A stretch of DNA of 64,000 nt from the NCBI GenBank assembly GCA_002796995.1, contig PEKW01000004.1:1-64000 (forward strand). The letters are read 5' to 3'. The translations under genes and the position numbers were made by a program. The notes beneath the pieces are model-generated. The model had not been told where the DNA came from. It searched no databases and worked only from the letters and a program-made list of their open reading frames with translations. Below, piece by piece: positions 25,798-34,870 of the stretch. Position 1 is the first letter of the stretch. Each line of letters starts with the position of its first letter. The stretch comes from Rhizobium sp. GTDB taxonomy: Bacteria; Pseudomonadota; Alphaproteobacteria; Rhizobiales; Rhizobiaceae.

Positions 25798-25822
25798 GAC
25801 AATGCTAATGCGTATCATTCCT
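25798..25822 (-). promoter_or_regulatory. Candidate iron-responsive operator upstream of feo
   Basis: On the reverse strand, AATGATACGCATTAGCATT resembles a 19-base Fur box in its AATGATA half and its dyad. In rhizobia iron control may involve Fur/Mur, RirA or Irr; the sequence does not say which. The whole gap 25753-26050 also serves glnE in the other direction. Confidence 0.4.
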
Positions 25823-26050
25823 AACAAGTCAGGGTGTGTCGCCGTGTTCCATATCCGATGCGCACCCGCACTCTTTCATACAGACCTATCGAAAGATGAG
25901 TTTGTTCTTCAACAAACAAATTGACGCAGGGCTGGGCCGGCATGAGCCGGACTGTCAGCATGGCCTTTGCCGGGCATAAGGCCTAGCTTCCCAAGGGACG
26001 GCAAGATTCGCTAAGAACGATCTTGCGAACGGCGCGCGGGGAGGCTGGCG

Positions 26051-29008
26051 ATGAACGAAACGACGACGAGAAGGCTGGCCGAGGTCGCGGACGGGGTGAT
26101 CCGCCCGCTCAACCAGACGGAACAGAAGTCGGTCGTCTCGTTGCTCAAGGATGCCGCCAAGCACCAGCCGGCCATCGCCGACCTGCTGGCCACCGAAGGA
26201 CCGCTGAAGGCGTTCGTCACGGCGGCGCTCTCGCTTTCGCCCTATCTGCGCGACATGGCCATGCTCGATCCGGCGACGCTCGCGCTGGCGCTGGAGGAGC
26301 CGATCGAACCGCTGCTGGAAGGGCTCGTTGCGGATGCCCGCAATGCCTGGCGCGTCGAGGACGACGGGCCGCCAGCCAGCGAAGCGCAGGTGATGACGCG
26401 GCTGAGGGTCGCCAAGCGCAAGCTTTCTTTCATCACGGCGCTCGCCGATCTCGCGCGCATCTTCGATGCGCGCGACACCACCCGCTGGCTGTCGGCCATG
26501 GCGGACGCCTGCGTCGCCGCCGCCATCGACCACTTGCTGATCGCCGGCGAAGACACCGGCAAGCTCAAGCTCGCCGATCGGCAGGCGCCCTCGCTGGGCA
26601 GCGGCCTGATCGTGCTCGGCATGGGCAAGCTCGGCGCCTGCGAACTCAACTATTCCTCCGACATCGACCTCGTCGTCTTCTTCGAGGCGGAAGCCGGCAT
26701 CCTCGTTTCGCCCGAGGATGCGACCGAGACCTATGGTCGCATGATGCGCCGGCTCGTGCGCATCCTCCAGGACCGCACCGGCGACGGCTATGTCTTCCGC
26801 ACCGATCTGAGGCTCCGCCCCGATCCGGGCTCGACGCCGCTCGCCGTACCGGTCGAGGCGGCGCTGCTCTACTACGAGGGCAGGGGGCAGAACTGGGAAC
26901 GCGCCGCCTATATCAAGGCGCGTCCGGTCGGCGGCGACCTGAAGGCCGGGCAGAACTTCCTGCGCGAGCTGGTGCCCTTCGTCTTCCGCAAATATCTCGA
27001 CTATGCGGCGATCGCCGACATTCATTCGATCAAGCGGCAGATCCATGTGCACAAGGGGCACGGCGCGATCGCGGTGAAGGGCCACAATGTCAAGCTCGGC
27101 CGCGGCGGCATCCGCGAGATCGAATTTTTCGCCCAGACCCAGCAGTTGATCGCCGGCGGGCGCATGCCGGAACTGAGGCTGCGTCCGACCGAGGCGGCCT
27201 TGCACGCGCTGACCGCCGCGCGCTGGATCGACGCGGCGACCCGCGACGAACTGATCGAGGCCTACTGGTTCCTGCGCGATGTCGAGCACCGCATCCAGAT
27301 GGTGCATGACGAGCAGACCCATCTCCTGCCGGAGACCGAAACCGAACTGCGCCGTATCGCCTACATGGCGGGCTTTGGCGACACGACGGGCTTTTCCACC
27401 CGACTGGAAAGCGTACTGAAGACCGTCGAGCGCCGCTATGCCCGGCTGTTCGAGCAGGAGGAGGTCCTGTCCTCGGCCTCCGGCAATCTCGTTTTCACCG
27501 GCCAGAAGGATGATCCCGACACGCTGAAGACCCTGAAGGGGCTCGGTTTCGAGCGGCCGGAGGATATTTCCCGTGTCATCCGCACCTGGCACTATGGCCG
27601 CTACCGCGCCACGCAGTCGGTCGAGGCGCGCGAGCGGCTGACGGAACTGACGCCGCAACTCCTGAAGACCTTCGGCGAGAGCCGGCGGGCCGACGAGGCA
27701 CTGCTGCGCTTCGACAGCTTCATTTCCGGCCTCCCGGCCGGTATCCAGCTGTTTTCCCTGCTCACCAGCAATCCGGCCCTGCTCGACCTGATCGTCAACA
27801 TCATGTCGTCCGCGCCGCGTCTGGCCGAGATCATCGCCCGCCGGCCGCATGTGTTCGACGGCATGCTCGATCCGGGCCTGATGGTCGAACTGCCGACGCG
27901 CGACTATCTGGCAAAGCGGCTGGCCTCGTTCCTGCAGGGCAGCCGCCATTACGAGGAGATTCTCGACCGGTTGCGCATCTTTGCCGCCGAACAGCGTTTC
28001 CTCATCGGCATCCGGCTGTTGACCGGCACGATCGGCGGCGCTCAGGCGGGCCATGCCTTCACCGACCTCGCCGGCCTGATCATCGCCGAGGCGCTGAAGG
28101 CGGTGGTGGCCGAGATGGAATCCGTCCACGGACGGATCGCCGGCGGCAAGGTAGCGCTGGCCGGCATGGGCAAGCTCGGTTCCTTCGAGCTGACCGCCGG
28201 TTCCGACGTCGACCTGATCCTGCTTTACGAGCACGATGACGAGACCGGCGAATCCGACGGGGCAAAGCCGCTCGATCCGGTGCGCTACTATACCCGGCTC
28301 ACCCAGCGGCTGATCGCGGCGCTGTCGGCACCGACGGCGGAGGGCGTGCTCTACGAGGTCGACATGCGGCTTCGTCCCTCCGGCAACAAGGGGCCGGTGG
28401 CGACGCGGCTGCGCGCCTTCGAGAAATACCAGTTCGAGGAGGCCTGGACCTGGGAGCACATGGCGCTGACCCGCGCCCGTCTGATCGCCGGCGACGGCGC
28501 GCTAATGGACGCGACGAAGGCGGTGATCTCGGCCGTGCTGGCCAAACCGCGCGAGGAGGCGAAGACCGCCGCCGACGTCGCCGAGATGCGGGTGATGATC
28601 CTCAAGGAGAAGCCGCCGAAGGACAACTGGGACCTGAAGTTGATCCCCGGCGGTCTGATCGACATCGAATTCATCGCCCAGCACCTCGCCCTCATCGCCC
28701 GCGGGCGCGGCGTCGCGGCCGAGGTTGACGGACTTTCGACGGCGGAGGCGTTGAAGCGGCTCGGCGCGCAGTTGATAGATCCGAATGACCTCGACCTCTG
28801 CCTGGCGGCGCTGAAGCTCTATACCGAGCTGTCCCAGGTGATCCGCCTTTGCGTTGACGGCGGGTTTGATCCCGCAACCGTTCCGGCCGGTCTCGTCGAC
28901 CTCGTCTGCCGCGCCGGCGACAGCCCCGACCTGAAGACGCTCGAGGCGGAGATCAAGAGGCTGTCGAAGGCGGTGAGGAAGGTGTTCCAGGCGGTCGTGA
29001 AGGGATAG
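26051..29008 (+). CDS. glnE: Glutamine synthetase adenylyltransferase/deadenylylase GlnE
   Basis: The 985-residue product has two nucleotidyltransferase domains. The N-terminal one has VLGMGKLGACELNYSSDIDLVVFF and deadenylylates glutamine synthetase; the C-terminal one has LAGMGKLGSFELTAGSDVDLILL and adenylylates it. Helical regulatory parts lie between and after them, including LGRGGIREIEFFAQ and IPGGLIDIEFIAQHLAL. PII proteins and glutamine set the direction. The ATG at 26051 follows GGGAGG. Full length, no frameshift seen. Confidence 0.96.
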   Translation: MNETTTRRLAEVADGVIRPLNQTEQKSVVSLLKDAAKHQPAIADLLATEGPLKAFVTAALSLSPYLRDMAMLDPATLALALEEPIEPLLEGLVADARNAWRVEDDGPPASEAQVMTRLRVAKRKLSFITALADLARIFDARDTTRWLSAMADACVAAAIDHLLIAGEDTGKLKLADRQAPSLGSGLIVLGMGKLGACELNYSSDIDLVVFFEAEAGILVSPEDATETYGRMMRRLVRILQDRTGDGYVFRTDLRLRPDPGSTPLAVPVEAALLYYEGRGQNWERAAYIKARPVGGDLKAGQNFLRELVPFVFRKYLDYAAIADIHSIKRQIHVHKGHGAIAVKGHNVKLGRGGIREIEFFAQTQQLIAGGRMPELRLRPTEAALHALTAARWIDAATRDELIEAYWFLRDVEHRIQMVHDEQTHLLPETETELRRIAYMAGFGDTTGFSTRLESVLKTVERRYARLFEQEEVLSSASGNLVFTGQKDDPDTLKTLKGLGFERPEDISRVIRTWHYGRYRATQSVEARERLTELTPQLLKTFGESRRADEALLRFDSFISGLPAGIQLFSLLTSNPALLDLIVNIMSSAPRLAEIIARRPHVFDGMLDPGLMVELPTRDYLAKRLASFLQGSRHYEEILDRLRIFAAEQRFLIGIRLLTGTIGGAQAGHAFTDLAGLIIAEALKAVVAEMESVHGRIAGGKVALAGMGKLGSFELTAGSDVDLILLYEHDDETGESDGAKPLDPVRYYTRLTQRLIAALSAPTAEGVLYEVDMRLRPSGNKGPVATRLRAFEKYQFEEAWTWEHMALTRARLIAGDGALMDATKAVISAVLAKPREEAKTAADVAEMRVMILKEKPPKDNWDLKLIPGGLIDIEFIAQHLALIARGRGVAAEVDGLSTAEALKRLGAQLIDPNDLDLCLAALKLYTELSQVIRLCVDGGFDPATVPAGLVDLVCRAGDSPDLKTLEAEIKRLSKAVRKVFQAVVKG

Positions 29009-29157
29009 GGTCGGGTTGAGACCGGCGGATTGCGGCGGACCATCCAGCCATCCTTTGGGGGCGTCCTGAGCCGAAACGGGGCGGATGCACAAAAGGGTGC
29101 CGGTTTTTGCCGCCGGGATTCTCTCTAATTTAACGGACCCTGAAATAAAAAAGTGAG

Positions 29158-31188
29158 GTGGAACAATCGGGAACGGCTGTAGCGCTTAAACAGACGCCGG
29201 ACATCGGGGCAGTGATGCACAAGATCAGATGGATGCTGGAGGCTCTCAGGGTCCCCAACGACAATCCCGAACTCACGCTTTCGCAGTTCGAGGCCTTTTC
29301 CAAACAGGTTCCGCTGCTCTATTTCATCCTCACCACCAACATGCTGTCGCTGGCCTGGACCCACAGGGACATCGCACCGGCCTATCTGGTGATCTACCTG
29401 CCGGCAGTCCTCGCCGTGATCTTCATCCTTCGCGGCGCCGGCTGGTTCTTCTCGCGCCACCGCAAGGTCGATGCCGCCCAGGCCTATCGCCGGCTGCGGG
29501 CCACCAACCGGCTGGCCGCACCCATCGCCATCTTCTGCACGGCCTGGTCGCTTGCGCTCCTTCCCTACGGCAATGGCTACGAGCAGGCGCATGTCGCCTT
29601 CTTCATGGCGATCACCGTGATCGGCTGCATCTTCTGCCTGATGCATCTGCGCTCAGCGGCGATGGTCGTCACCGTGCTGGTCAACATTCCCTTCTTCATC
29701 GCCATGGTGCTGAGCGGCGAGCCCACCTTCGTCGCCACCGGCGTCAACGTCATTCTCGTCAGCATGGCGATGATCGCCATCCTGCTCACCCATTACCGCG
29801 ATTTCCGACAGCTGGCCGAACAGCGTCATGTGCTGCAGGCGCAGAACAAGACGATGCAGGTGCTGTCGGACGAGAACCTGCGTCTCGCCAATCTCGACAG
29901 CCTCACCCTGATCGCCAATCGCCGCAGCTTCTTCCACACCCTCGAGCGCCGCCACGCGCAGGCTGAGGCCGAAGGCGGCATCCTCGCCGTCGGTGTCATC
30001 GACCTCGACGGCTTCAAGCCGATCAACGACATGTATGGCCACTCCGCCGGCGACCGGGTGCTGGTCGAGATCGCCGAGCGGCTCAAGCGCTTCGAGAGCG
30101 ACACGATCTCCGTCTATCGGCTCGGCGGCGACGAATTCGCGCTGATCCTCACGGCTTTCGACGAGGCGAACGCCATGGCGCTCGGCACGCGCATCTGCGA
30201 CGCCATCGCCCAGCGCATCAATCTCGGCAGCGGCATCGTGCAGGTGACCGCCTCGCTCGGCATCGCCCTCTATCCCGATGTCGGCGAGAACGGGCACGAC
30301 CTCTACGAGCGCGCCGACTATGCGCTCTACACGGCCAAGCGCCACAACCGCGCCGGCGTCGTGGTGTTCAATGCGGTGCAGGCACGCGAACTGTCGCGCC
30401 AGAAGGTGGTCGAGGAGACGCTGCAGGTCGCCGACCTGGAAAAGGAACTGTCGCTCGTCTATCAGCCGATCATGGATGTCGCCTCGCGGCGTTGCGTCGG
30501 ATTCGAGGCGCTGGCGCGCTGGAACTGCCCGACCATCGGTCCGGTTTCGCCGGCCGAGTTCATCCCGATCGCCGAGTATAACGGCCGCATCGGCCTGATC
30601 ACCCGGCTCCTGCTGGAGCGGGCGCTTTCCACTGCCGCCACCTGGCCGGACGATGTCTTCCTGTCCTTCAATCTCTCGCCGCACGACCTCGTCACCATAG
30701 AGGGCGTGATGCGCCTCATCGGCATCGTCGAGGACAGCGGCTTCGATCCTAGGCGCATCACCTTCGAGATCACCGAGACGGCGGTGATGAGCGATTTCGA
30801 ACAGGCCAGCACGGCGATCCACCTGTTGCGCCAGCTCGGCTGCGGCATCGCGCTCGACGACTTCGGCACCGGTTATGCAAGCCTGAGCTACGTGCACCGC
30901 CTGCCGCTGTCGAAGATCAAGGTGGACGGCAGCTTCGTCAGCGAGATCCATCGCCGCGGCACCAGCTTCAAGATCGTCAAGTCGGTGCTGGCGCTGTGCT
31001 CGGAAATGGGGCTGGAGGCGATCGTCGAGGGCGTCGAGACGGAGGAGGAACTGGTGATCCTCGAGGAGCTCGGCGTACGCTCGGTGCAGGGCTATCACTT
31101 CGCCCGCCCGATGGCCGATGCGCTCACCCATACCCTCTTCGCCGGTCCGGAAGACAAGGCCGCGGTCAAGCTCCGCGGCCGGTCCTGA
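29158..31188 (+). CDS. Membrane-bound GGDEF-EAL cyclic-di-GMP protein
   Basis: The 676-residue product has about six membrane segments in its first 220 residues (for example LVIYLPAVLAVIFILRGA and VNVILVSMAMIAILLTHY), then a GGDEF domain with an intact RLGGDEFALIL (GGDEF at 323) and an EAL domain with intact FEALARW (EAL at 450), DDFGTGYASLSY and KVDGSFV. Both activities, making and breaking cyclic-di-GMP, could be present. The start is a GTG at 29158, or ATG 29215 nineteen codons later. Its 3' end holds a perfect GGCCGCGG/CCGCGGCC hairpin, and it converges on the PleC-like kinase gene with 12 bases between. Confidence 0.9.
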   Translation: MEQSGTAVALKQTPDIGAVMHKIRWMLEALRVPNDNPELTLSQFEAFSKQVPLLYFILTTNMLSLAWTHRDIAPAYLVIYLPAVLAVIFILRGAGWFFSRHRKVDAAQAYRRLRATNRLAAPIAIFCTAWSLALLPYGNGYEQAHVAFFMAITVIGCIFCLMHLRSAAMVVTVLVNIPFFIAMVLSGEPTFVATGVNVILVSMAMIAILLTHYRDFRQLAEQRHVLQAQNKTMQVLSDENLRLANLDSLTLIANRRSFFHTLERRHAQAEAEGGILAVGVIDLDGFKPINDMYGHSAGDRVLVEIAERLKRFESDTISVYRLGGDEFALILTAFDEANAMALGTRICDAIAQRINLGSGIVQVTASLGIALYPDVGENGHDLYERADYALYTAKRHNRAGVVVFNAVQARELSRQKVVEETLQVADLEKELSLVYQPIMDVASRRCVGFEALARWNCPTIGPVSPAEFIPIAEYNGRIGLITRLLLERALSTAATWPDDVFLSFNLSPHDLVTIEGVMRLIGIVEDSGFDPRRITFEITETAVMSDFEQASTAIHLLRQLGCGIALDDFGTGYASLSYVHRLPLSKIKVDGSFVSEIHRRGTSFKIVKSVLALCSEMGLEAIVEGVETEEELVILEELGVRSVQGYHFARPMADALTHTLFAGPEDKAAVKLRGRS

Positions 31189-31200
31189 ACGGGGGCCGCC

Positions 31201-33543
31201 TCAGGCCCGCTTGCGCATCGTCTCGATGACCAGGACCTCGGGGATACGCACCGACACGACAGTGCCCTTGCCCTCGCGGGAGCGGATTCTCAGGCTTCCG
31301 CCGTGCATGTTGACCAGCGAGCGGGAGATGGCGAGGCCAAGGCCCGAACCGCCATTGCTCTTGGCATACTGGCTCTGAACCTGCTCGAAGGGCTGGCCGA
31401 TCTTGCCCAATGCCGTCTTCGGAATGCCGATGCCGGTGTCGGCGATGGTGATGGTGACGGCGTCTCCGATCTTGCGGGCCCGAAGGGCGATCCGGCCGCC
31501 CGATTCCGTGAACTTGACAGCGTTCGACAGGATGTTGAGCAGGATCTGCTTCATCGAGCGGCGGTCGGCCGTCATGGTCAGGCCGGACGAGACGCGCTGT
31601 TCGATGCGGACATTCTTCTCCTCCGCCGGGATCGAGGTGAGGCGCAGGCTCTCCTCGATCAGGGCATCGAGATCGATGGTCTCGCAGCGGATCTTCATCT
31701 GGCCCGCCTCGATCTTTGACATGTCGAGAATGTCGTTGATGACGTGTAGCAGGTGCTTGCCGCTCTCGTGGATGTCGCGGGCATATTCCGAATATTTCGG
31801 CGAGCCGATCGGGCCGAACATCCCGGCGAGCAGGATCTCCGAGAAGCCGAGGATGGCGTTCAGCGGGGTCCGGAGTTCATGGCTCATATTGGCGAGGAAT
31901 TCCGACTTCGCCTTGTTGGCGGCCTCGGCACGCTCCTTCTCCGCCTGGTAATTGGCGTTGGCGACCGACAGTTCGGCCTTCTGCCGCTCCAGCTTGCGCT
32001 GCGACGACGACAGGTCGCCGATGGTCGCCATCAGTCGGCGTTCCTGGTCGCGCAGGCGTTCCTGGTGGCGCTTCAGCAGCGTGATGTCGGTGCCGACCGA
32101 CACCAAGCCGCCATCGCGCGTGCGCCGCTCGTTGATCTGCAGCCAGCGCTCGTCGGCGAGCTGAACCTCGGTGGTACGCGACGATCCGCTCTGGTCTGGA
32201 TCGGCGACGCGGCGCTGGATGATCGGCCGCTGGGCTGCCGCCTGCACCACGGCGCGCTCGGTGCCGGGAACGAGGATGCTGTCCGGCAGGCCGTAGACGT
32301 GCTGGAAGTGGCCGTTGCACATGACCAGCCGGTCGTTCTTGTCCCACAGTACGAAGGCTTCCGAGGTGCATTCGATGGCGTCGGCGAGGCGCTGGTCGGC
32401 CTCGGCATAGCGCTGGGCAAGGCGGTGCTGTTCGGTGACGTCCATGGCGATGCCGATGACGTGCATGCAGCCGGTGTTGGAGCAGATGACCTGGGCGCGG
32501 GCGCGCATCCAGACATAGTGGCCGTGGGCATGACGCATGCGGAAGATCTGGTCGATCTGCTTCGACTTGCCGCGGCCGACGGCGCGGGCGAGGGCGAAGA
32601 GATTGCCATCATCAGGATGCATCAGCCGCGCCGCATCGGCAAAGGCCATGACGTCGCACGACGGCGGCAGGCCCAGCATTTCGTACATCGAGCGCGACCA
32701 GAACAGCTTGCGGTTGGCGAGGTCGAAATCCCAAAGGCCGCAGCGGCCGCGCGAGAGCGCCGCCTCGACCCGCATATTGCTTTCCAGGAAAATGTCGTCG
32801 GCGTCGCGGGCGCGCTTCACCTGCTGGAAATAAGCATAGAGGATGACGCTGAGGATCAGCGAAATGCCAGCGAACAGGGTGACATTGAGAGCGACCTCGC
32901 TGCGCCAGAAGTCCATGCTCTGCTGCAGGGAATGGGCGGTCAGGATCAGGGCGCCGTCGGTACCGATCGGGGTCAGCACGGCGAAATGGCGCTCGCCGCC
33001 GATATCGGTCTCGATGCCGCCGCCCTGATCGGCGAAGCGGCGGATGGCGGCGACCTGTGGCAGCAGATTGGCGAGCGGCAGGCCGACATAGCCGGCACCG
33101 GCGGACGACGAGGCGAAGATCCGCCCCGACGGATCGACCATCAGCACGAAGGAACCGTCGGAGAGGCGCTCGGCCGGCAGCAGGGTGGCGAGGGCTGCCT
33201 CGGCGGCCCTGCGGTCGGCAGAGACGAACAGCGCTTCGCGTCCGGCAAGGGCGGCATTGGCGGTGGTGGCGACGAGCACCGTCGTCTGGCGCACGCTGCT
33301 TTCCATGCGGGCGTGCTCGCCGAGAATGCCGGCGACACGCGCGATGGCGACGACCGACAGGAAGGCGAGGATGAGCACGGGGATCGACCGGCGCAGCACG
33401 GTCTCGATCCGCCGCGACGGTCCGCTGTCGGGATTATCGAGCCCGGCGACGCGCTCGCGCAGACGATTGAAAAATGCCATCAATCCTGAAAATTGGAGTC
33501 GCAACCGCTCATCGGCTGCGGTTGCCCGCCGCGCGTTCGACAT
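31201..33543 (-). CDS. pleC: PleC-like PAS sensor histidine kinase
   Basis: The 780-residue product has a membrane segment near residues 55-75, a periplasmic region, a second membrane segment near 210-235, PAS segments at about 270-400 and 400-520, a coiled-coil linker, then HisKA with SHELRTPLNAILGFSEIL (H555) and an ATPase domain with NAVKFTESGG, ADTGIGIPKTALGKIGQPF and GSGLGLAISRSLVNMHGG. In alphaproteobacteria the close family member PleC acts on DivK and PleD in the cell cycle; I recall a PleC orthologue in the same glnE-pepN neighbourhood of S. meliloti. The assignment rests on sequence type and this synteny. Confidence 0.72.
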   Translation of the reverse strand: MSNARRATAADERLRLQFSGLMAFFNRLRERVAGLDNPDSGPSRRIETVLRRSIPVLILAFLSVVAIARVAGILGEHARMESSVRQTTVLVATTANAALAGREALFVSADRRAAEAALATLLPAERLSDGSFVLMVDPSGRIFASSSAGAGYVGLPLANLLPQVAAIRRFADQGGGIETDIGGERHFAVLTPIGTDGALILTAHSLQQSMDFWRSEVALNVTLFAGISLILSVILYAYFQQVKRARDADDIFLESNMRVEAALSRGRCGLWDFDLANRKLFWSRSMYEMLGLPPSCDVMAFADAARLMHPDDGNLFALARAVGRGKSKQIDQIFRMRHAHGHYVWMRARAQVICSNTGCMHVIGIAMDVTEQHRLAQRYAEADQRLADAIECTSEAFVLWDKNDRLVMCNGHFQHVYGLPDSILVPGTERAVVQAAAQRPIIQRRVADPDQSGSSRTTEVQLADERWLQINERRTRDGGLVSVGTDITLLKRHQERLRDQERRLMATIGDLSSSQRKLERQKAELSVANANYQAEKERAEAANKAKSEFLANMSHELRTPLNAILGFSEILLAGMFGPIGSPKYSEYARDIHESGKHLLHVINDILDMSKIEAGQMKIRCETIDLDALIEESLRLTSIPAEEKNVRIEQRVSSGLTMTADRRSMKQILLNILSNAVKFTESGGRIALRARKIGDAVTITIADTGIGIPKTALGKIGQPFEQVQSQYAKSNGGSGLGLAISRSLVNMHGGSLRIRSREGKGTVVSVRIPEVLVIETMRKRA

Positions 33544-33785
33544 GTCCCTGCCTCGATCCCTCGTGTGATCCGAAGCGCCGCTCGCCCGAATCTGACTCAA
33601 TGAATCACCGGCGATTCGGCTTGTCCAGACGGGGCGGGTAAACAAAATCTTAAGCCCTTCATCGGAATCGGCTTTTTTTGTGCAACGGCGGCCAAAGGCT
33701 TGAATCTGATTGAAAACAGGGGCCCGTCTCGCCTATCGATGAGACGTTCACATCCATTCCGGCAGAGCCGAAAGGAACTTCTTCC

Positions 33786-34763
33786 ATGCGTTCGATATCG
33801 CTTCGCCGGTCGTCTTTCTGGGCAGCGCCGGCGGCTGCCGCCCTGGCCTCCCTCATGGCCGCGGCTCCGGCCCGGGCCGTCGAGCCCGAACCGCCGAAGC
33901 TCTATGAGGAACTGACGGAGGAGCAGTCCACCGAAGCCGACCAGTTCGCCCTCAACAATGCCATCGCCACGGTGTTTCACGAGGCCGGCCACATGCTGGT
34001 CTCGGAGTTTTCGCTGCCCGTGCTCGGCAAGGAGGAAGACGCGGTCGACGGGCTTGCCGTGCTGCTGCTGCTCGAAGCCGAGGACGAGGACTTCAACAGC
34101 GCCGTCGAGGACTGGGCCAATATCTGGTTCCTGTCCGCCGGTGCCAAGGAGGACGAGGAAGACAATGCATTCTGGGACAGCCACGGACTGGACGAGCAGC
34201 GCGCCTATGCGACCGTCTGCCTGATGGTCGGGAAGGACAAGGAGCGTTTCAACGATTTCGCCCAGTCCATCGACTACCCCGAATACCGGGCGGAGGAATG
34301 CCTCGGCGAATACCAGAGCCAGCTGCAGAGCTGGGAAAAGGTGCTGAAGCCGCACGAGGCGGGCAAGAACGACAAGACGAAGTTCAAGATCACCTACGCG
34401 CCGACCAAGGACCCGCAGCTCGCCTATTTCCGCGAAATGATCAAGACGGCGGGCGTCATGGAAATGGTCGCGGCCGCCTTTTCCGGCAGCTACAAGCTGA
34501 AGGACGGGATCAAGCTGACGGCGGCCGAATGCGGGGTCGCCAACGCCTTCTGGAGCGCTGACGATCGCGAAATGACCCTGTGCTACGAGGATCTGCTCAA
34601 CAGCGCCGAGCTCGACGCGCAATGGTACATCGACAATCCAGACGGGCAAGAGGCGACAGGGGAAGACGAGGATACGGTCGAGGAGGAGGATACCGACGAG
34701 GCGAGCCCGCCGCGCCAGCGCCAGCCGATATTGCCGCAGGCCGGGGCGTCCCGTTCGGGCTGA
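33786..34763 (+). CDS. Secreted putative metallopeptidase, DUF4344
   Basis: The 325-residue product has an N-terminal signal peptide (SSFWAAPAAAALASLMAAAPARA) and the zinc-binding motif FHEAGHMLVSEF with H65, E66, H69, in the setting AIATVFHEAGHM that defines DUF4344. DGLAVLLLLEAEDED and DEQRAYATVCLMVG follow. Four cysteines could form disulfides. The C-terminal 40 residues are acidic and then Pro/Arg/Gln rich. Family members are called putative metallopeptidases; the substrate is unknown. It has its own upstream gap (33544-33785) and converges on pepN. Confidence 0.82.
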   Translation: MRSISLRRSSFWAAPAAAALASLMAAAPARAVEPEPPKLYEELTEEQSTEADQFALNNAIATVFHEAGHMLVSEFSLPVLGKEEDAVDGLAVLLLLEAEDEDFNSAVEDWANIWFLSAGAKEDEEDNAFWDSHGLDEQRAYATVCLMVGKDKERFNDFAQSIDYPEYRAEECLGEYQSQLQSWEKVLKPHEAGKNDKTKFKITYAPTKDPQLAYFREMIKTAGVMEMVAAAFSGSYKLKDGIKLTAAECGVANAFWSADDREMTLCYEDLLNSAELDAQWYIDNPDGQEATGEDEDTVEEEDTDEASPPRQRQPILPQAGASRSG

Positions 34764-34820
34764 GGCCCGTCGCGATCTGCAAATCCGGCGCCTGGCGCTT
34801 TAACATTCAGACGATGTGCC

Positions 34821-34858
34821 TGCCTCCCGAAGCCGGTGACCACCGCTTCCGGGAGGCA
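34821..34858. terminator. Hairpin between the convergent DUF4344 and pepN genes
   Basis: TGCCTCCC (34821-34828) pairs with GGGAGGCA (34851-34858), extended by GAAGC/GCTTC with a one-base bulge. It lies between two convergent stops. T-runs are weak on both sides. Confidence 0.5.
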
Positions 34859-34870
34859 ATGCTTTGATAC

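Noticed and set aside
25955..28459. An 834-codon open frame opposite glnE
   Set aside because: GlnE is certain on the plus strand; the reverse frame is a high-GC shadow with no recognisable motif.
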